From Mesorhizobium sp. YM1C-6-2 (lineage in GTDB: Bacteria > Pseudomonadota > Alphaproteobacteria > Rhizobiales > Rhizobiaceae): a stretch of 64,000 nucleotides of DNA. Location: positions 206,501 to 270,500 of the forward strand of contig NZ_RCIZ01000002.1 in NCBI RefSeq assembly GCF_003666685.1, given 5' to 3'. Positions 16,758 to 25,207 of this stretch are shown here, piece by piece; the first letter of the stretch is position 1; each line of letters begins with the position of its first letter. The notes under the pieces are model-generated. The model was given only the letters and a program-made list of their open reading frames with translations, was not told the origin of the DNA and made no database searches. The position numbers and the translations under genes are program-made.

Positions 16758-17663
16758 TCACGGCGCCAGGTAGGCGGCGCTGACCCTCTGGCTGGCTTCG
16801 ATGAAGCGGCGCTTGGCCATGTTGATGCTGGTGCGGCGCCAGGCGAGGTGCGTCTCGATCTGCAGCGGCGGGTCGGTGACGATGGGCCTTGGCGCGATCG
16901 CGTTCTCGCCGCAATAGCGGGGCATGGCGGTGAAGAGCGTGATGCCGACGCCGGCGGTGACGAGGCCGAGCAGGCCGGTGAGGCTCGACGCCTCCTGGCC
17001 GACATTCATCACATAGCCATGGCTCTGGAACAGCGCGACGACGATGCGCCGGAAGGTCGGCCACTCGGCGTTGGTGCCGATGACGAGCTTCTCCTTGGCA
17101 AGGTCCTCGATGGTCAGATGCGGCTTGGCGGTGAGCGGATGGCGCGGCGGGAGCAGCGCCCACAGCTTGTGGCGGGCGACGAGGCGGGATTCGATCTCGG
17201 AACTCTGGAAGGGGCCGTCGATCAGGCCGAGATCGATCTCGTCCTGCAGGATCTTGTCGCGCTGCACCGGCGACGTCATGTACTCCAGTTCGAGGCGGAC
17301 GTCGGGATTCGACTGGCGGAACTCGCGGGTGATGTCGGGCATCAGCGCGTGGCCGGTGATGGTGGTGTAGCCGACGCGCAGGATCGCCTTGGTGCCGGAA
17401 GCGAGGAGGCGGGTGGTGTTTTCGGCGATCTCGATGCGGTCGAGGATCTCCTGCGCCTCCTCAAGGAGATAGCGCCCGGACTCCGTCAGCCGCACCTTCC
17501 TCGTGGTGCGCTCCAGGAGCTTGACGCCGAGCCGGTCTTCGAGCTCGAGCACGATGCGGCTGACGGCCGGCTGCGCCATGGCCAGACGTTCGGCGGCGCG
17601 GTGGAAGTTGAGTTCCTCGGCAACGGCGATAAAGGTGGCGAGATGCTTGAGATCGTATCGCAT
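16758..17663 (-). CDS. LysR family transcriptional regulator
   Basis: 301 residues: an N-terminal winged HTH (LATFIAVAEELNFHRAAERLAMAQPAVSRIVLELEDRLGVKLLERTTRKVRLTESG, residues about 8-65) and a periplasmic-binding-like effector domain. It lies directly upstream of the ornithine-cyclodeaminase-family gene on the same strand and probably controls both that gene and itself. An AT-rich palindrome sits 47-60 nt before its start. The effector may be an amino acid given its neighbour, but this is a guess. Confidence 0.9.
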   Translation of the reverse strand: MRYDLKHLATFIAVAEELNFHRAAERLAMAQPAVSRIVLELEDRLGVKLLERTTRKVRLTESGRYLLEEAQEILDRIEIAENTTRLLASGTKAILRVGYTTITGHALMPDITREFRQSNPDVRLELEYMTSPVQRDKILQDEIDLGLIDGPFQSSEIESRLVARHKLWALLPPRHPLTAKPHLTIEDLAKEKLVIGTNAEWPTFRRIVVALFQSHGYVMNVGQEASSLTGLLGLVTAGVGITLFTAMPRYCGENAIAPRPIVTDPPLQIETHLAWRRTSINMAKRRFIEASQRVSAAYLAP

Positions 17664-17709
17664 TCGATGTCCGCCTGCAGATTGATAACTATTTCATTTC
17701 AATCTATGC

Positions 17710-17723
17710 GAAATAATTATTTC
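17710..17723. promoter_or_regulatory. 14-bp perfect palindrome GAAATAATTATTTC (candidate LysR operator)
   Basis: The palindrome lies within an unusually AT-rich stretch (about 17680-17760), 47-60 nt upstream of the LysR start. Flanking TG and CA extend the symmetry to a TGcGAAAT...ATTTCaCA shape with the T-N11-A character of LysR boxes. An autoregulatory role is likely by position. Confidence 0.45.
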
Positions 17724-17797
17724 ACAATAAAAGCTTCGCTGTCTACGACTTATATAAATTGAAAAAAGCGTCCGTCAGTGACGTTGGGGTGAACAGA

Positions 17798-18094
17798 TTA
17801 ATGGGTGATCCAGCGTTGGATATACGCGCCTTCAGCGCCCTTGTGTCGGCAGCAGACGAAGGTTTTGCAATCTCCTGCAACCGCTTTCCCATCCTTGCCG
17901 GCGGCCATCCGCGCGATGGCTTCTGCCGCGGCGGGGGATGGATGCTCGACATGGATGAAACGAATGCGCCGGACGCCGGGATGGCGCGCGGCTAGGACGG
18001 ATTGAAATGCCGCGGCAAGGCGCCGTGGAATTTCATTGCCGGCACTGTTCCGCCGGAGGATAGTGACGGAGCGACGAAGGGAGACTGCATCACT
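17798..18094 (-). pseudogene. Gene-like open frame without a standard start codon
   Basis: Between stop codons, 98 codons are open on the minus strand. They read ...LRRNSAGNEIPRRLAAAFQ, SVLAARHPGVRRIRFIHVEH, ...GDCKTFVCCRHKGAEGAY, IQRWITH, then TAA. Third positions are G/C-rich and the composition is protein-like (Arg/Ala/Gly with a Cys-Cys pair). However, no ATG, GTG or TTG occurs in the first half; the upstream stop is at 18095-18097. It may be a decayed gene that lost its start, a frameshifted gene, or one using a rare ATT or ATC start. I do not recognise the family. It occupies much of the 544-nt gap between the LysR and binding-protein genes. Confidence 0.35.
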
Positions 18095-18207
18095 TTACCA
18101 ACAGCCGGCCTACCGACTTCAAGAAGACCGTGGCAAACTCGGCATGCGAAGGGCAAGGCGGCGTCGTCGACGCAGCGTGAAAACGCAAACGCAATGGGAG
18201 AACTGAC

Positions 18208-19488
18208 ATGAAGAAGACACTTCTGAACAAGACGGTTTCGCGGCGCGCGGTCCTCAAGGGCGGCGCAGCGGTCGCCGGCGTGACGGCTGTCACCGGCTTC
18301 CCGATGGTCTGGGCGCAGAACCTCAAGGACATCACCCTCAACCACACCGGCATGTCCTATTCGACGCTGCCGGACATCGCCAGGCAGGCAAGCCAGGATC
18401 TCGGCTTCAAGGTCGAGATGTCGGTGGTCGACCATCCGGGACTGCTCAACCGTCTGGTGCAGGACCCGTCCTCGCTCGATATCGCCGACCTCGAGGTCTG
18501 GCAGAGCAAGGTGGCCGTCCCGCAGGGCGCGCTGCAGGGCGTCGAGATCGCCAAGATCAAGAACTGGGGCGACCTGACCCCGCTCTACACGGAAGGCACG
18601 TTCGCGGGCAAGGAAGTCTCGCGCCAGGGCGATGCGCCGATCGAGTTCATCTATCGCGAAGGCAAGGACAGCAACGGTTTCGCCAGTGGCAAGACCGATT
18701 GGGCGAACTTCTGCCCCGGCGTCTTCAATGCCGACACGCTGGGCATCCGTCCCGACCTGGTCGGACGCGAGGTCAACAGCTGGGCCGACCTCTTCTCGCC
18801 CGACTTCAAGGGCAAGACGGCGATCCAGAACATCCCGACCAACGGCATCATGGACGCCATGATGGCCTGCGAGGCCGCCGGTCTGCTGACCTATGGCGAC
18901 AAGGGCAACCCGACCCAGGAAGAACTGACCGCCACCATCGCCAAGCTGATCGAGCTGAAGAAGGGCGGCCATTTCCGCGCGCTCTGGAACACGTTCGACG
19001 AGAGCGTGAACCTGATGGCGTCGGGCGAGGTCGTCATCCAGTCGATGTGGTCGCCGGCCGTCACCGCCGTGCAGACGCAGGGCGTGAAGTGCACCTACCA
19101 GCCGCTCAAGGAAGGCTATCGCGGCTGGGGCAACGGCCTCGGGCTGCTCGCCCACCTCGAGGGCCTGAAGCTCGACGCGGCCTATGAGTACCTCAACTGG
19201 TACAATTCCGGCTGGGTCGGCGGCTTCATCGCCAAGCAGGGCTACTACAGCTCCAACCCGAAGACGGCGATGGCCAACCTCTCGGAGAACGAGCGCGGCT
19301 TCTTCTACGAGGGCAAGGCGGCGACTGCCGACATCACCAGCCCGACCGGCGAGAAGACGAACTCGGCGGGCGACGTGCGCGACGGCGGCTCCTTCGAGGA
19401 GCGCTTCGCCCAGGTCGCGGTCTGGAACAACCTGATGGACGAGGCTGAATTCCTCTACTCCAAGTGGAACGAATTCAACGCTGCCTAA
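18208..19488 (+). CDS. ABC importer periplasmic binding protein, PotD-like
   Basis: 426 residues with a Tat leader (SRRAVLKGGAAVAGVTAVTG, cleavage near VWAQ) and the extracellular solute-binding fold (DLEVWQSKVAVPQGALQGVE, PTNGIMDAMMACEAAGLL, ALWNTFDESVNLMASGEVVI). It delivers a cationic or amide-type ligand to the permeases encoded next. GGGAG precedes the ATG at 18208. It is the first gene of the importer/hydantoinase cluster, and a strong hairpin follows its stop. The ligand is unknown; hydantoins, ureides or amides are suggested by the downstream enzymes. Confidence 0.88.
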   Translation: MKKTLLNKTVSRRAVLKGGAAVAGVTAVTGFPMVWAQNLKDITLNHTGMSYSTLPDIARQASQDLGFKVEMSVVDHPGLLNRLVQDPSSLDIADLEVWQSKVAVPQGALQGVEIAKIKNWGDLTPLYTEGTFAGKEVSRQGDAPIEFIYREGKDSNGFASGKTDWANFCPGVFNADTLGIRPDLVGREVNSWADLFSPDFKGKTAIQNIPTNGIMDAMMACEAAGLLTYGDKGNPTQEELTATIAKLIELKKGGHFRALWNTFDESVNLMASGEVVIQSMWSPAVTAVQTQGVKCTYQPLKEGYRGWGNGLGLLAHLEGLKLDAAYEYLNWYNSGWVGGFIAKQGYYSSNPKTAMANLSENERGFFYEGKAATADITSPTGEKTNSAGDVRDGGSFEERFAQVAVWNNLMDEAEFLYSKWNEFNAA

Positions 19489-19498
19489 ATCGGGAACT

Positions 19499-19524
19499 CG
19501 GGGCGGCGCGATGCCGCCGCCCCG
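19499..19524 (+). other. Stem-loop after the binding-protein gene
   Basis: CGGGGCGGCG (19499-19508) and CGCCGCCCCG (19515-19524) form a perfect 10-bp stem with a 6-nt loop, 10 nt after the stop codon. A smaller GCCCC-TC-GGGGC hairpin follows. Such structures protect binding-protein mRNA or partly stop transcription so that more binding protein than permease is made. Confidence 0.55.
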
Positions 19525-19567
19525 AAACTGCCCCTCGGGGCGAGATTGATTTCATCCGGGATAGACG

Positions 19568-20446
19568 ATGACATCTGCGCCGACTGCAAAACGCTCCATG
19601 TTGCCGACCTATCTGCAGGTCGCGCCGCTGACGATCGTGCTTGCGCTGTTCTTCATCGTGCCCGTCGCGCTGGTCGTGGTGGTGAGCTTCTTCCGCTACC
19701 AGATGCTAGTCGGCATCGTGCCCGACTTCACGCTGAAGAACTACATCGACCTGCTCAGCAATCCGACGACCTGGACGCTCTACCGGTCGACGCTGAAATT
19801 CACGCTGATCGTGCTCGCCATCACCTTCGTGCTGGGTTTCTGGATCGCCTATTTCCTGGTCTTCCACGTGCGCAGCCTGCTGATCGCGATCGGGCTCTTC
19901 CTGGTCTGCACGGTGCCGTTCTGGACGTCCAACATCATCCGCATGATCTCCTGGCGCCCAGTGCTTGGCACCGAGGGTCTGATCAACAGCGCGCTTTTGA
20001 AGATGGGCGTCATCGACCAGCCGCTGCAATGGCTGCTCTATTCCGACTTCTCGGTGGTGGTCGCCTATGTGCACCTGTTCACGCTGTTCATGATCGTGCC
20101 GATCTTCAACTCGATGGCGCGCATCGACAAGTCGCTGCTGGAAGCCGCGGTCGACGCCGGCGCCACCCGCTGGGGCGTCATCTGGAACGTGGTGCTGCCG
20201 CTGTCCAAGACCGGCATCGCGCTCGGCGCGCTGTTCGTGGTCACGCTGGTGATGGGCGACTTCTTCGTCGTCACCGTGATGAGCGGCGGCCTGTCCGGCT
20301 CCGCGACCTCCGGCATCTTCAACGACCTGCAGTTCCTGAACTATCCGCGCGCCGCGGCTAGTGCGGTGATCCTGCTGATCGTCGTGCTCCTGATTGCCGC
20401 CTCGATCTTCCGCCTGGTCGACGTGCGCAAGGAACTGGTGAGATAG
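19568..20446 (+). CDS. ABC importer permease, PotB-like
   Basis: 292 residues with about six membrane segments. The cytoplasmic EAA loop reads LLEAAVDAGATRWGVIWNVVLPLSKTGI, which docks the ATPase. It pairs with the second permease, whose ATG begins 2 nt after this stop codon. Sequence class is the spermidine/putrescine (MalFG-type) permease family. The start is the ATG at 19568. Confidence 0.9.
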   Translation: MTSAPTAKRSMLPTYLQVAPLTIVLALFFIVPVALVVVVSFFRYQMLVGIVPDFTLKNYIDLLSNPTTWTLYRSTLKFTLIVLAITFVLGFWIAYFLVFHVRSLLIAIGLFLVCTVPFWTSNIIRMISWRPVLGTEGLINSALLKMGVIDQPLQWLLYSDFSVVVAYVHLFTLFMIVPIFNSMARIDKSLLEAAVDAGATRWGVIWNVVLPLSKTGIALGALFVVTLVMGDFFVVTVMSGGLSGSATSGIFNDLQFLNYPRAAASAVILLIVVLLIAASIFRLVDVRKELVR

Positions 20447-20448
20447 GC

Positions 20449-21285
20449 ATGGCTGCTTCTTCCCCCTCCTACGGACCGCGCCCCTGGACGTTCTACGTGC
20501 TGGCGGCGCTGTTCGCGCTGTTCGTCATCTTCCTGTACGGGCCGATGATCGCGGTGCTGATCCTCTCCTTCCAGGGTCCGTCCGCCTCGCTCGTCTTCCC
20601 GCTGCGCGACCCGTCGCTGATGTGGTTCGACGAACTGTTCAACCCGCGCCGGACCGGCGACGTGGTCGGCGCCTTCAACCGCTCGCTGCCGCTGGCGGTC
20701 GGGGTGATGCTGCTCACCGTGCTGATCTCGGTGACGGCCGGCTTTGCCTTCCGCCGCCGCTTCAAGGGCGCGACCGCGATCTTCTATACGGCGATCGCCA
20801 GCCTGATCGTGCCCGGCCTGGTGCTGTCGATCGGCATCCTCGTCACGTTCCGCTATCTCGGCTGGCCGGCGAGCTGGTACACGTCGGCGCTGGGCGCACA
20901 CCTGTCCTGGGCGCTGCCCTTCGGCCTGCTCATCATGTTCGCGATCCTCGGCCGGCTGAGCCCCTCCTACGAGGAGGCGGCCTACGACCTCGGCGCCAGC
21001 AAGTGGCAGACGGTCAAGGAAGTCGTCGTTCCGATCGTGTTCCCGGGCATGATCGCGGTGGCGCTATTCGGCTTCACGCTGTCCTATGACGAGTTCCCGA
21101 GAAGCTGGCTCACCGTCGGCTCGAAGAACACGCTGCCGCTGGAGATCTGGACGATGACGACCAACGTCACCTCTCCGGCGCTCTATGCACTGGGCACCGT
21201 CACCACCATCGTCTCGTTCCTCGTCATCGCGCTTGCGCTGTCGTCGATTATCCTCATCCAACGCAAACGGTCCCGCGGGAAATGA
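20449..21285 (+). CDS. ABC importer permease, PotC-like
   Basis: 278 residues, about six membrane segments, with the EAA loop EEAAYDLGASKWQTVKEVVVPIV and a downstream FTLSYDEFPRSWL segment typical of PotC-type subunits. It forms the transport channel with the preceding permease. Its stop overlaps the ATG of the ATPase gene (ATGA), showing tight translational coupling. Confidence 0.9.
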   Translation: MAASSPSYGPRPWTFYVLAALFALFVIFLYGPMIAVLILSFQGPSASLVFPLRDPSLMWFDELFNPRRTGDVVGAFNRSLPLAVGVMLLTVLISVTAGFAFRRRFKGATAIFYTAIASLIVPGLVLSIGILVTFRYLGWPASWYTSALGAHLSWALPFGLLIMFAILGRLSPSYEEAAYDLGASKWQTVKEVVVPIVFPGMIAVALFGFTLSYDEFPRSWLTVGSKNTLPLEIWTMTTNVTSPALYALGTVTTIVSFLVIALALSSIILIQRKRSRGK

Positions 21286-22463
21286 ACAGCATGACAACAA
21301 CCGCAGCCCACGTTTCGAACGCCCGTCCGCTGCAGGAAAGCGGCGAGATCCGCCTGGTCGACGTCGCCAAGCAGTTCGGCAACACCTACGCCGTCCAGAA
21401 CATCAATCTGACGATCCCGCACGGCTCCTATTGCTGCCTGCTCGGGCCGTCCGGTTGCGGCAAGACGACGATCCTCAGGATGATCGCCGGCCACGAGACG
21501 CCGAGTTCGGGCGAGATCTACATCGGCAAGGACATGGTGGTGGGCAAGGCGCCGGTCGAGCGCGGCACCGCTATGATGTTCCAGAGCTATGCGCTGTTTC
21601 CGCATCTCTCCATCCTCGACAACGTCGCCTTCTACCTGAAGATGCGCAATGTCGGGAAGGAAGAGCGCCGGCAGAAAGCGCTGGAGATGCTGCAGCGTGT
21701 GCAGCTCGACCACCTGAAGGACCGAATGCCGGCGCAGCTTTCGGGCGGCCAGCAGCAGCGCGTCGCGCTGGCGCGCTCACTGATCACCAACCCGAAGGTG
21801 CTGCTGCTTGACGAGCCGCTGTCGGCTCTCGACGAGTTCCTGAGGCTGCGCATGCGCGGCGAGCTTAAGAGCCTGCAGGACGAGCTCGGCATCACCTTCG
21901 TGCACGTCACCCACACGCAGCCGGAGGCGATCGCGCTGGCCGACATGGTGGTGGTGATGGACACCGGCCGCATCGACCAGGCAGACACGGCGAACGTCAT
22001 CTTCAACAAGCCGAAGACGCCATACGTGGCGCGCTTCATGGGCGGCCAGAACGTGCTGACCGGCACTGTGGAGAGCAATTCCGGCGGCGTGTTCAAGCTG
22101 AAGTCCGCGGACGGATCGACGTTCGAGGCGAAAGCCGGAGACGAGACGGCCTCCGCCGGCTCGAAACTGTCGGTGTCGGTGCGGCGCGACCATGTCGCGC
22201 TGCGGCGCGGCGACGGCACGACCGAAGTCAACTCGATCGCCGGCGTCGTCGACGCCACCGAGTACCAGGGCAGCTACGTCAAGGTCACGATCAACACTGC
22301 GGGCGGCGTCTTCGTCGCCAACGTGTCGGACCGCGCCTATTTCGCCGAACCGGTCGACACAGGCGACAAGGTCGTCGCGAGTTGGAGCACCGAGGACGTC
22401 CACATCCTCTCCAAGGCCGATACCGGCGTGGCCGGCGATCCCTATCTGGATGGAGGCCATTAG
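21282..22463 (+). CDS. ABC importer ATP-binding protein, PotA-like
   Basis: 393 residues: the ATPase domain (about 20-255) has Walker A GPSGCGKTT, signature [15 protein letters not shown], Walker B VLLLDEPLSALDE and H-loop VTHTQPEA. A C-terminal TOBE-like regulatory part follows (LSVSVRRDHVALRRGDG). It powers the importer encoded just upstream. The next gene starts 285 nt downstream. That gap contains a long out-of-frame reading but no convincing gene. Confidence 0.92.
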   Translation: MNSMTTTAAHVSNARPLQESGEIRLVDVAKQFGNTYAVQNINLTIPHGSYCCLLGPSGCGKTTILRMIAGHETPSSGEIYIGKDMVVGKAPVERGTAMMFQSYALFPHLSILDNVAFYLKMRNVGKEERRQKALEMLQRVQLDHLKDRMPAQLSGGQQQRVALARSLITNPKVLLLDEPLSALDEFLRLRMRGELKSLQDELGITFVHVTHTQPEAIALADMVVVMDTGRIDQADTANVIFNKPKTPYVARFMGGQNVLTGTVESNSGGVFKLKSADGSTFEAKAGDETASAGSKLSVSVRRDHVALRRGDGTTEVNSIAGVVDATEYQGSYVKVTINTAGGVFVANVSDRAYFAEPVDTGDKVVASWSTEDVHILSKADTGVAGDPYLDGGH

Positions 22464-22748
22464 CCGAGGCGGCAAGCACGAGATGATCGCCGGCCGCCGT
22501 GAAGAGCCGGAGCGGCAGGCGTGCGATCGAGGCAGAAACGGAACGTTGGACGCGCACGGCCATGCGGCAGGGCGTGGAGGAGAGCTGTTTTTTGAAGGGA
22601 GCCCGCCGGGCGGAAGCGCTCAGGTCGGCAGCAAGGGAGATGTAGCCCGGGTTCGGCGGCAGCGCAATGGCGGTCGCAGCAAGGCGGGCATGACGGCGGC
22701 GCCAAACGGGGCAGCGCGGCCGCTGCAGGCGAGGAGCAGGAGCGAAGC

Positions 22749-24125
22749 GTGAGCAGTATCGAAGACATCGCCGACCGGACAGCGGCGGGCATCGCGCTTG
22801 CCTACCGTTCCGGCGAGGCGAGCCCCGTCGAACTGACCGAATGCGTGCTGGAGCGGATCGCCAGGGCCAAGGGCGACAACATCTTCATCACCGTCGGCGC
22901 GGCCCGCGCCCGCGCCGAGGCGAAGAAGGCGCAGGGCCGCTACGAAGTCGGCGCGCCATTGTCGCCGCTCGACGGCGTGCCTATCGCCTGGAAGGATCTC
23001 TTCGACGTCGCAGGCACGCCGACAACCGCGGCCTCCAAGCTGTTCAGCGGCAAACCGGCCAAGACTGCGGACCACGCCTGCGTCGCCAATGCGGCGGCCG
23101 CCGGCATGGTGTCCGTCGGCAAGGTCAATCTCAGTGAACTCGCCTATTCGGGCCTCGGCCTCAACCCGCATTTCGGCACGCCGGTGAATCCCAACGACCG
23201 CAAGACGCGGCGCTCGCCGGGCGGCTCGTCCTCGGGCAGCGCCGCCGCGGTCGCCGGCCGGCTGGCACCATGCGCAGTCGGCACCGATACGGGCGGGTCG
23301 GTGCGCATCCCGGCGGCGTTCAACGGCATCGTGGGCTTCAAGACTAGCACCGGCCGCATCGACACCACCGGCCTCATCCCGTTGGCGCGCAGCTACGACA
23401 CGATCGGACCGCTGGCGCGTTCCGTCGAAGACTGCATCCTGCTCGACATGGCGCTGCGCGGCGCGGTGACCACGCCGGTGCGCCGCCGCGAACTTTCGAC
23501 GCTGACCGTGCTCGCGCCGCAGAACGTGGTGTTCGACGATGCTGACGAGGCCGTGGTGGAGAATTTCCAGCGCTCGTTGGAGGCGTTGGCGCGAGCCGGC
23601 GTGTCGGTGCGGCACGAGCATGTCGATACGCTCGACGAGATCCTCGAGATGAACGCCAGATACGGCACGCTGACGGCGGCGGAGGCTTACAACGAGTACC
23701 GCGACCTCATCGACAGCGACAAGGTCGAGGTGATCGACCGCCGCGTGGTGAAGCGCATCCTGGACGGCAAGCGGATGTCGGCCGACGACCTGCTGTCGAT
23801 CCAGCGGGGGCGCAACAGGCTGATCCCGAAATTCCACGCACAGCTCGGCGGCGCGCTTCTCGTCATGCCGACGACGCCGATCACCGCGCCGGAAGTGGCG
23901 CCGCTCGAGGCCGACGACGACCTCTTCCACAAGGTCAATCTCAGGGCGCTACGCAACACCATGCTCGGTAACGTCCTGGACCTTTGCGGCGTGGCCCTGC
24001 CGAACGGACGCGACGCGAACAACCTGCCGACGAGTTTCCTCGTCCAGGCCGGCCACGGCGAGGACGAGCGGCTGCTCGGCCACGCGCTGGAGATCGAACG
24101 CATCCTTTTGGACGCGACAAGCTGA
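22749..24125 (+). CDS. Amidase, amidase-signature family
   Basis: 458 residues. The Ser-cisSer-Lys triad is visible: Lys82 (IAWKDLFDVAG), Ser160 in SPGGSSSGSAAAV and Ser184 in GTDTGGSVRIPA. The region AFNGIVGFKTSTGRIDTTG completes the signature. It hydrolyses an amide to acid plus ammonia or amine in the cytoplasm. The start is a GTG at 22749 after an AGGAG-rich stretch. Placed after the importer and before the carbamoylase and hydantoinase, it probably acts on a related amide or ureide; GatA function is unlikely because no gatB/C are present. Confidence 0.9.
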   Translation: MSSIEDIADRTAAGIALAYRSGEASPVELTECVLERIARAKGDNIFITVGAARARAEAKKAQGRYEVGAPLSPLDGVPIAWKDLFDVAGTPTTAASKLFSGKPAKTADHACVANAAAAGMVSVGKVNLSELAYSGLGLNPHFGTPVNPNDRKTRRSPGGSSSGSAAAVAGRLAPCAVGTDTGGSVRIPAAFNGIVGFKTSTGRIDTTGLIPLARSYDTIGPLARSVEDCILLDMALRGAVTTPVRRRELSTLTVLAPQNVVFDDADEAVVENFQRSLEALARAGVSVRHEHVDTLDEILEMNARYGTLTAAEAYNEYRDLIDSDKVEVIDRRVVKRILDGKRMSADDLLSIQRGRNRLIPKFHAQLGGALLVMPTTPITAPEVAPLEADDDLFHKVNLRALRNTMLGNVLDLCGVALPNGRDANNLPTSFLVQAGHGEDERLLGHALEIERILLDATS

Positions 24126-24207
24126 AGCCAGAGGCGCCGAGGGGCGCGGTTGGAAAGATTCAAGCGCGGACAGGAGGTCCGCGGCGAAGCAGAAAGAGGA
24201 GGAAACG

Positions 24208-25182
24208 ATGGCACGCATCGTCAACGCAGCCGCAGCCCAGATGGGGCCGATCGCCAAATCCGAGACCCGCAAGGACACGGTGAGGCGCCTGATCGAGATG
24301 ATGCGCGAGGCCAAGGCCCGCGGTTCCGATCTCGTCGTCTTCACCGAACTGGCGCTCACCACCTTCTTCCCACGCTGGCTGATCGAGGACGAGGCGGAGC
24401 TCGACAGCTATTACGAGAAGGAGATGCCGGGACCGGAGACGCAGCCGCTGTTCGACGAGGCCAAGAAGCTCGGCATCGGCTTCTATCTCGGCTATGCCGA
24501 GCTTGCGCATGAGGACGGCCGCAAGCGGCGCTTCAACACCTCGATCCTGGTCGACCGCTCGGGCAACATCGTCGGCAAATACCGCAAGGTGCACCTGCCG
24601 GGGCACTCCGAGCCGCAGCCCGGCCGCACGCACCAGCACCTGGAGAAGCGCTATTTCGAGCCGGGCAACTACGGCTTCAAGGTGTGGCGCGCCTTCGACG
24701 GCGTCATGGGCATGTGCATCTGCAACGACCGCCGCTGGCCCGAAACTTATCGCGTCATGGGCCTTCAGGGCGTCGAGATGGTCATGCTTGGCTACAACAC
24801 GCCGCACGACCACACCGGCCACAGGGACATCGACAGCCTGACCCATTTCCACAACCATCTTTCGATGCAGGCCGGCGCCTACCAGAATTCGACGTGGGTC
24901 ATCGGCACCGCCAAATGCGGCGTCGAGGAAGGCTCGAGCATGGGCGGGCAAAGCGCGATCATCGCGCCGTCGGGCGAGATCGTCGCACAGGCGGTGTCGC
25001 TGGAGGACGAGGTGATCACGGCGCGCTGCGACCTCGACCTCGGCCAGCGCTACCGGCAGACGATCTTCAACTTCGCCAAGCACCGCGAGCCGGAGGCCTA
25101 CAGGCTGATCGTGGAGCGGAAGGGCGCCGAACCGCCGCCCGAAGCTGACTTTTCGGTCGGGGCGGGGCACAATGGTTTTTGA
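24208..25182 (+). CDS. N-carbamoyl-D-amino-acid hydrolase (carbamoylase)
   Basis: 324 residues of the nitrilase superfamily. The catalytic residues fall exactly where they do in the Agrobacterium D-carbamoylase: Glu47 (VVFTELALTTFFPRW), Lys127 (KYRKVHLPGH) and Cys172 (MCICNDRRWPE). The blocks DEAELDSYYEKEMPGP and HLEKRYFEPG also match that enzyme closely. It removes the carbamoyl group from N-carbamoyl-D-amino acids, giving the D-amino acid, CO2 and ammonia. AGAGGAGG precedes the ATG. It pairs functionally with the hydantoinase gene, which begins 25 nt downstream. Confidence 0.92.
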   Translation: MARIVNAAAAQMGPIAKSETRKDTVRRLIEMMREAKARGSDLVVFTELALTTFFPRWLIEDEAELDSYYEKEMPGPETQPLFDEAKKLGIGFYLGYAELAHEDGRKRRFNTSILVDRSGNIVGKYRKVHLPGHSEPQPGRTHQHLEKRYFEPGNYGFKVWRAFDGVMGMCICNDRRWPETYRVMGLQGVEMVMLGYNTPHDHTGHRDIDSLTHFHNHLSMQAGAYQNSTWVIGTAKCGVEEGSSMGGQSAIIAPSGEIVAQAVSLEDEVITARCDLDLGQRYRQTIFNFAKHREPEAYRLIVERKGAEPPPEADFSVGAGHNGF

Positions 25183-25207
25183 CACGGAACACGGGAGAGA
25201 GACGATC

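Noticed and set aside
17759-17995. Small plus-strand frame (78 codons) in the LysR/binding-protein gap
   Set aside because: No ribosome site and no protein-like pattern; the minus-strand frame in the same place looks far more gene-like.
22464-22748. Possible small gene between the PotA-like ATPase and the amidase
   Set aside because: The only open reading is a continuation from another frame of the ATPase with Arg/Gly-rich sequence; no start with a ribosome site.
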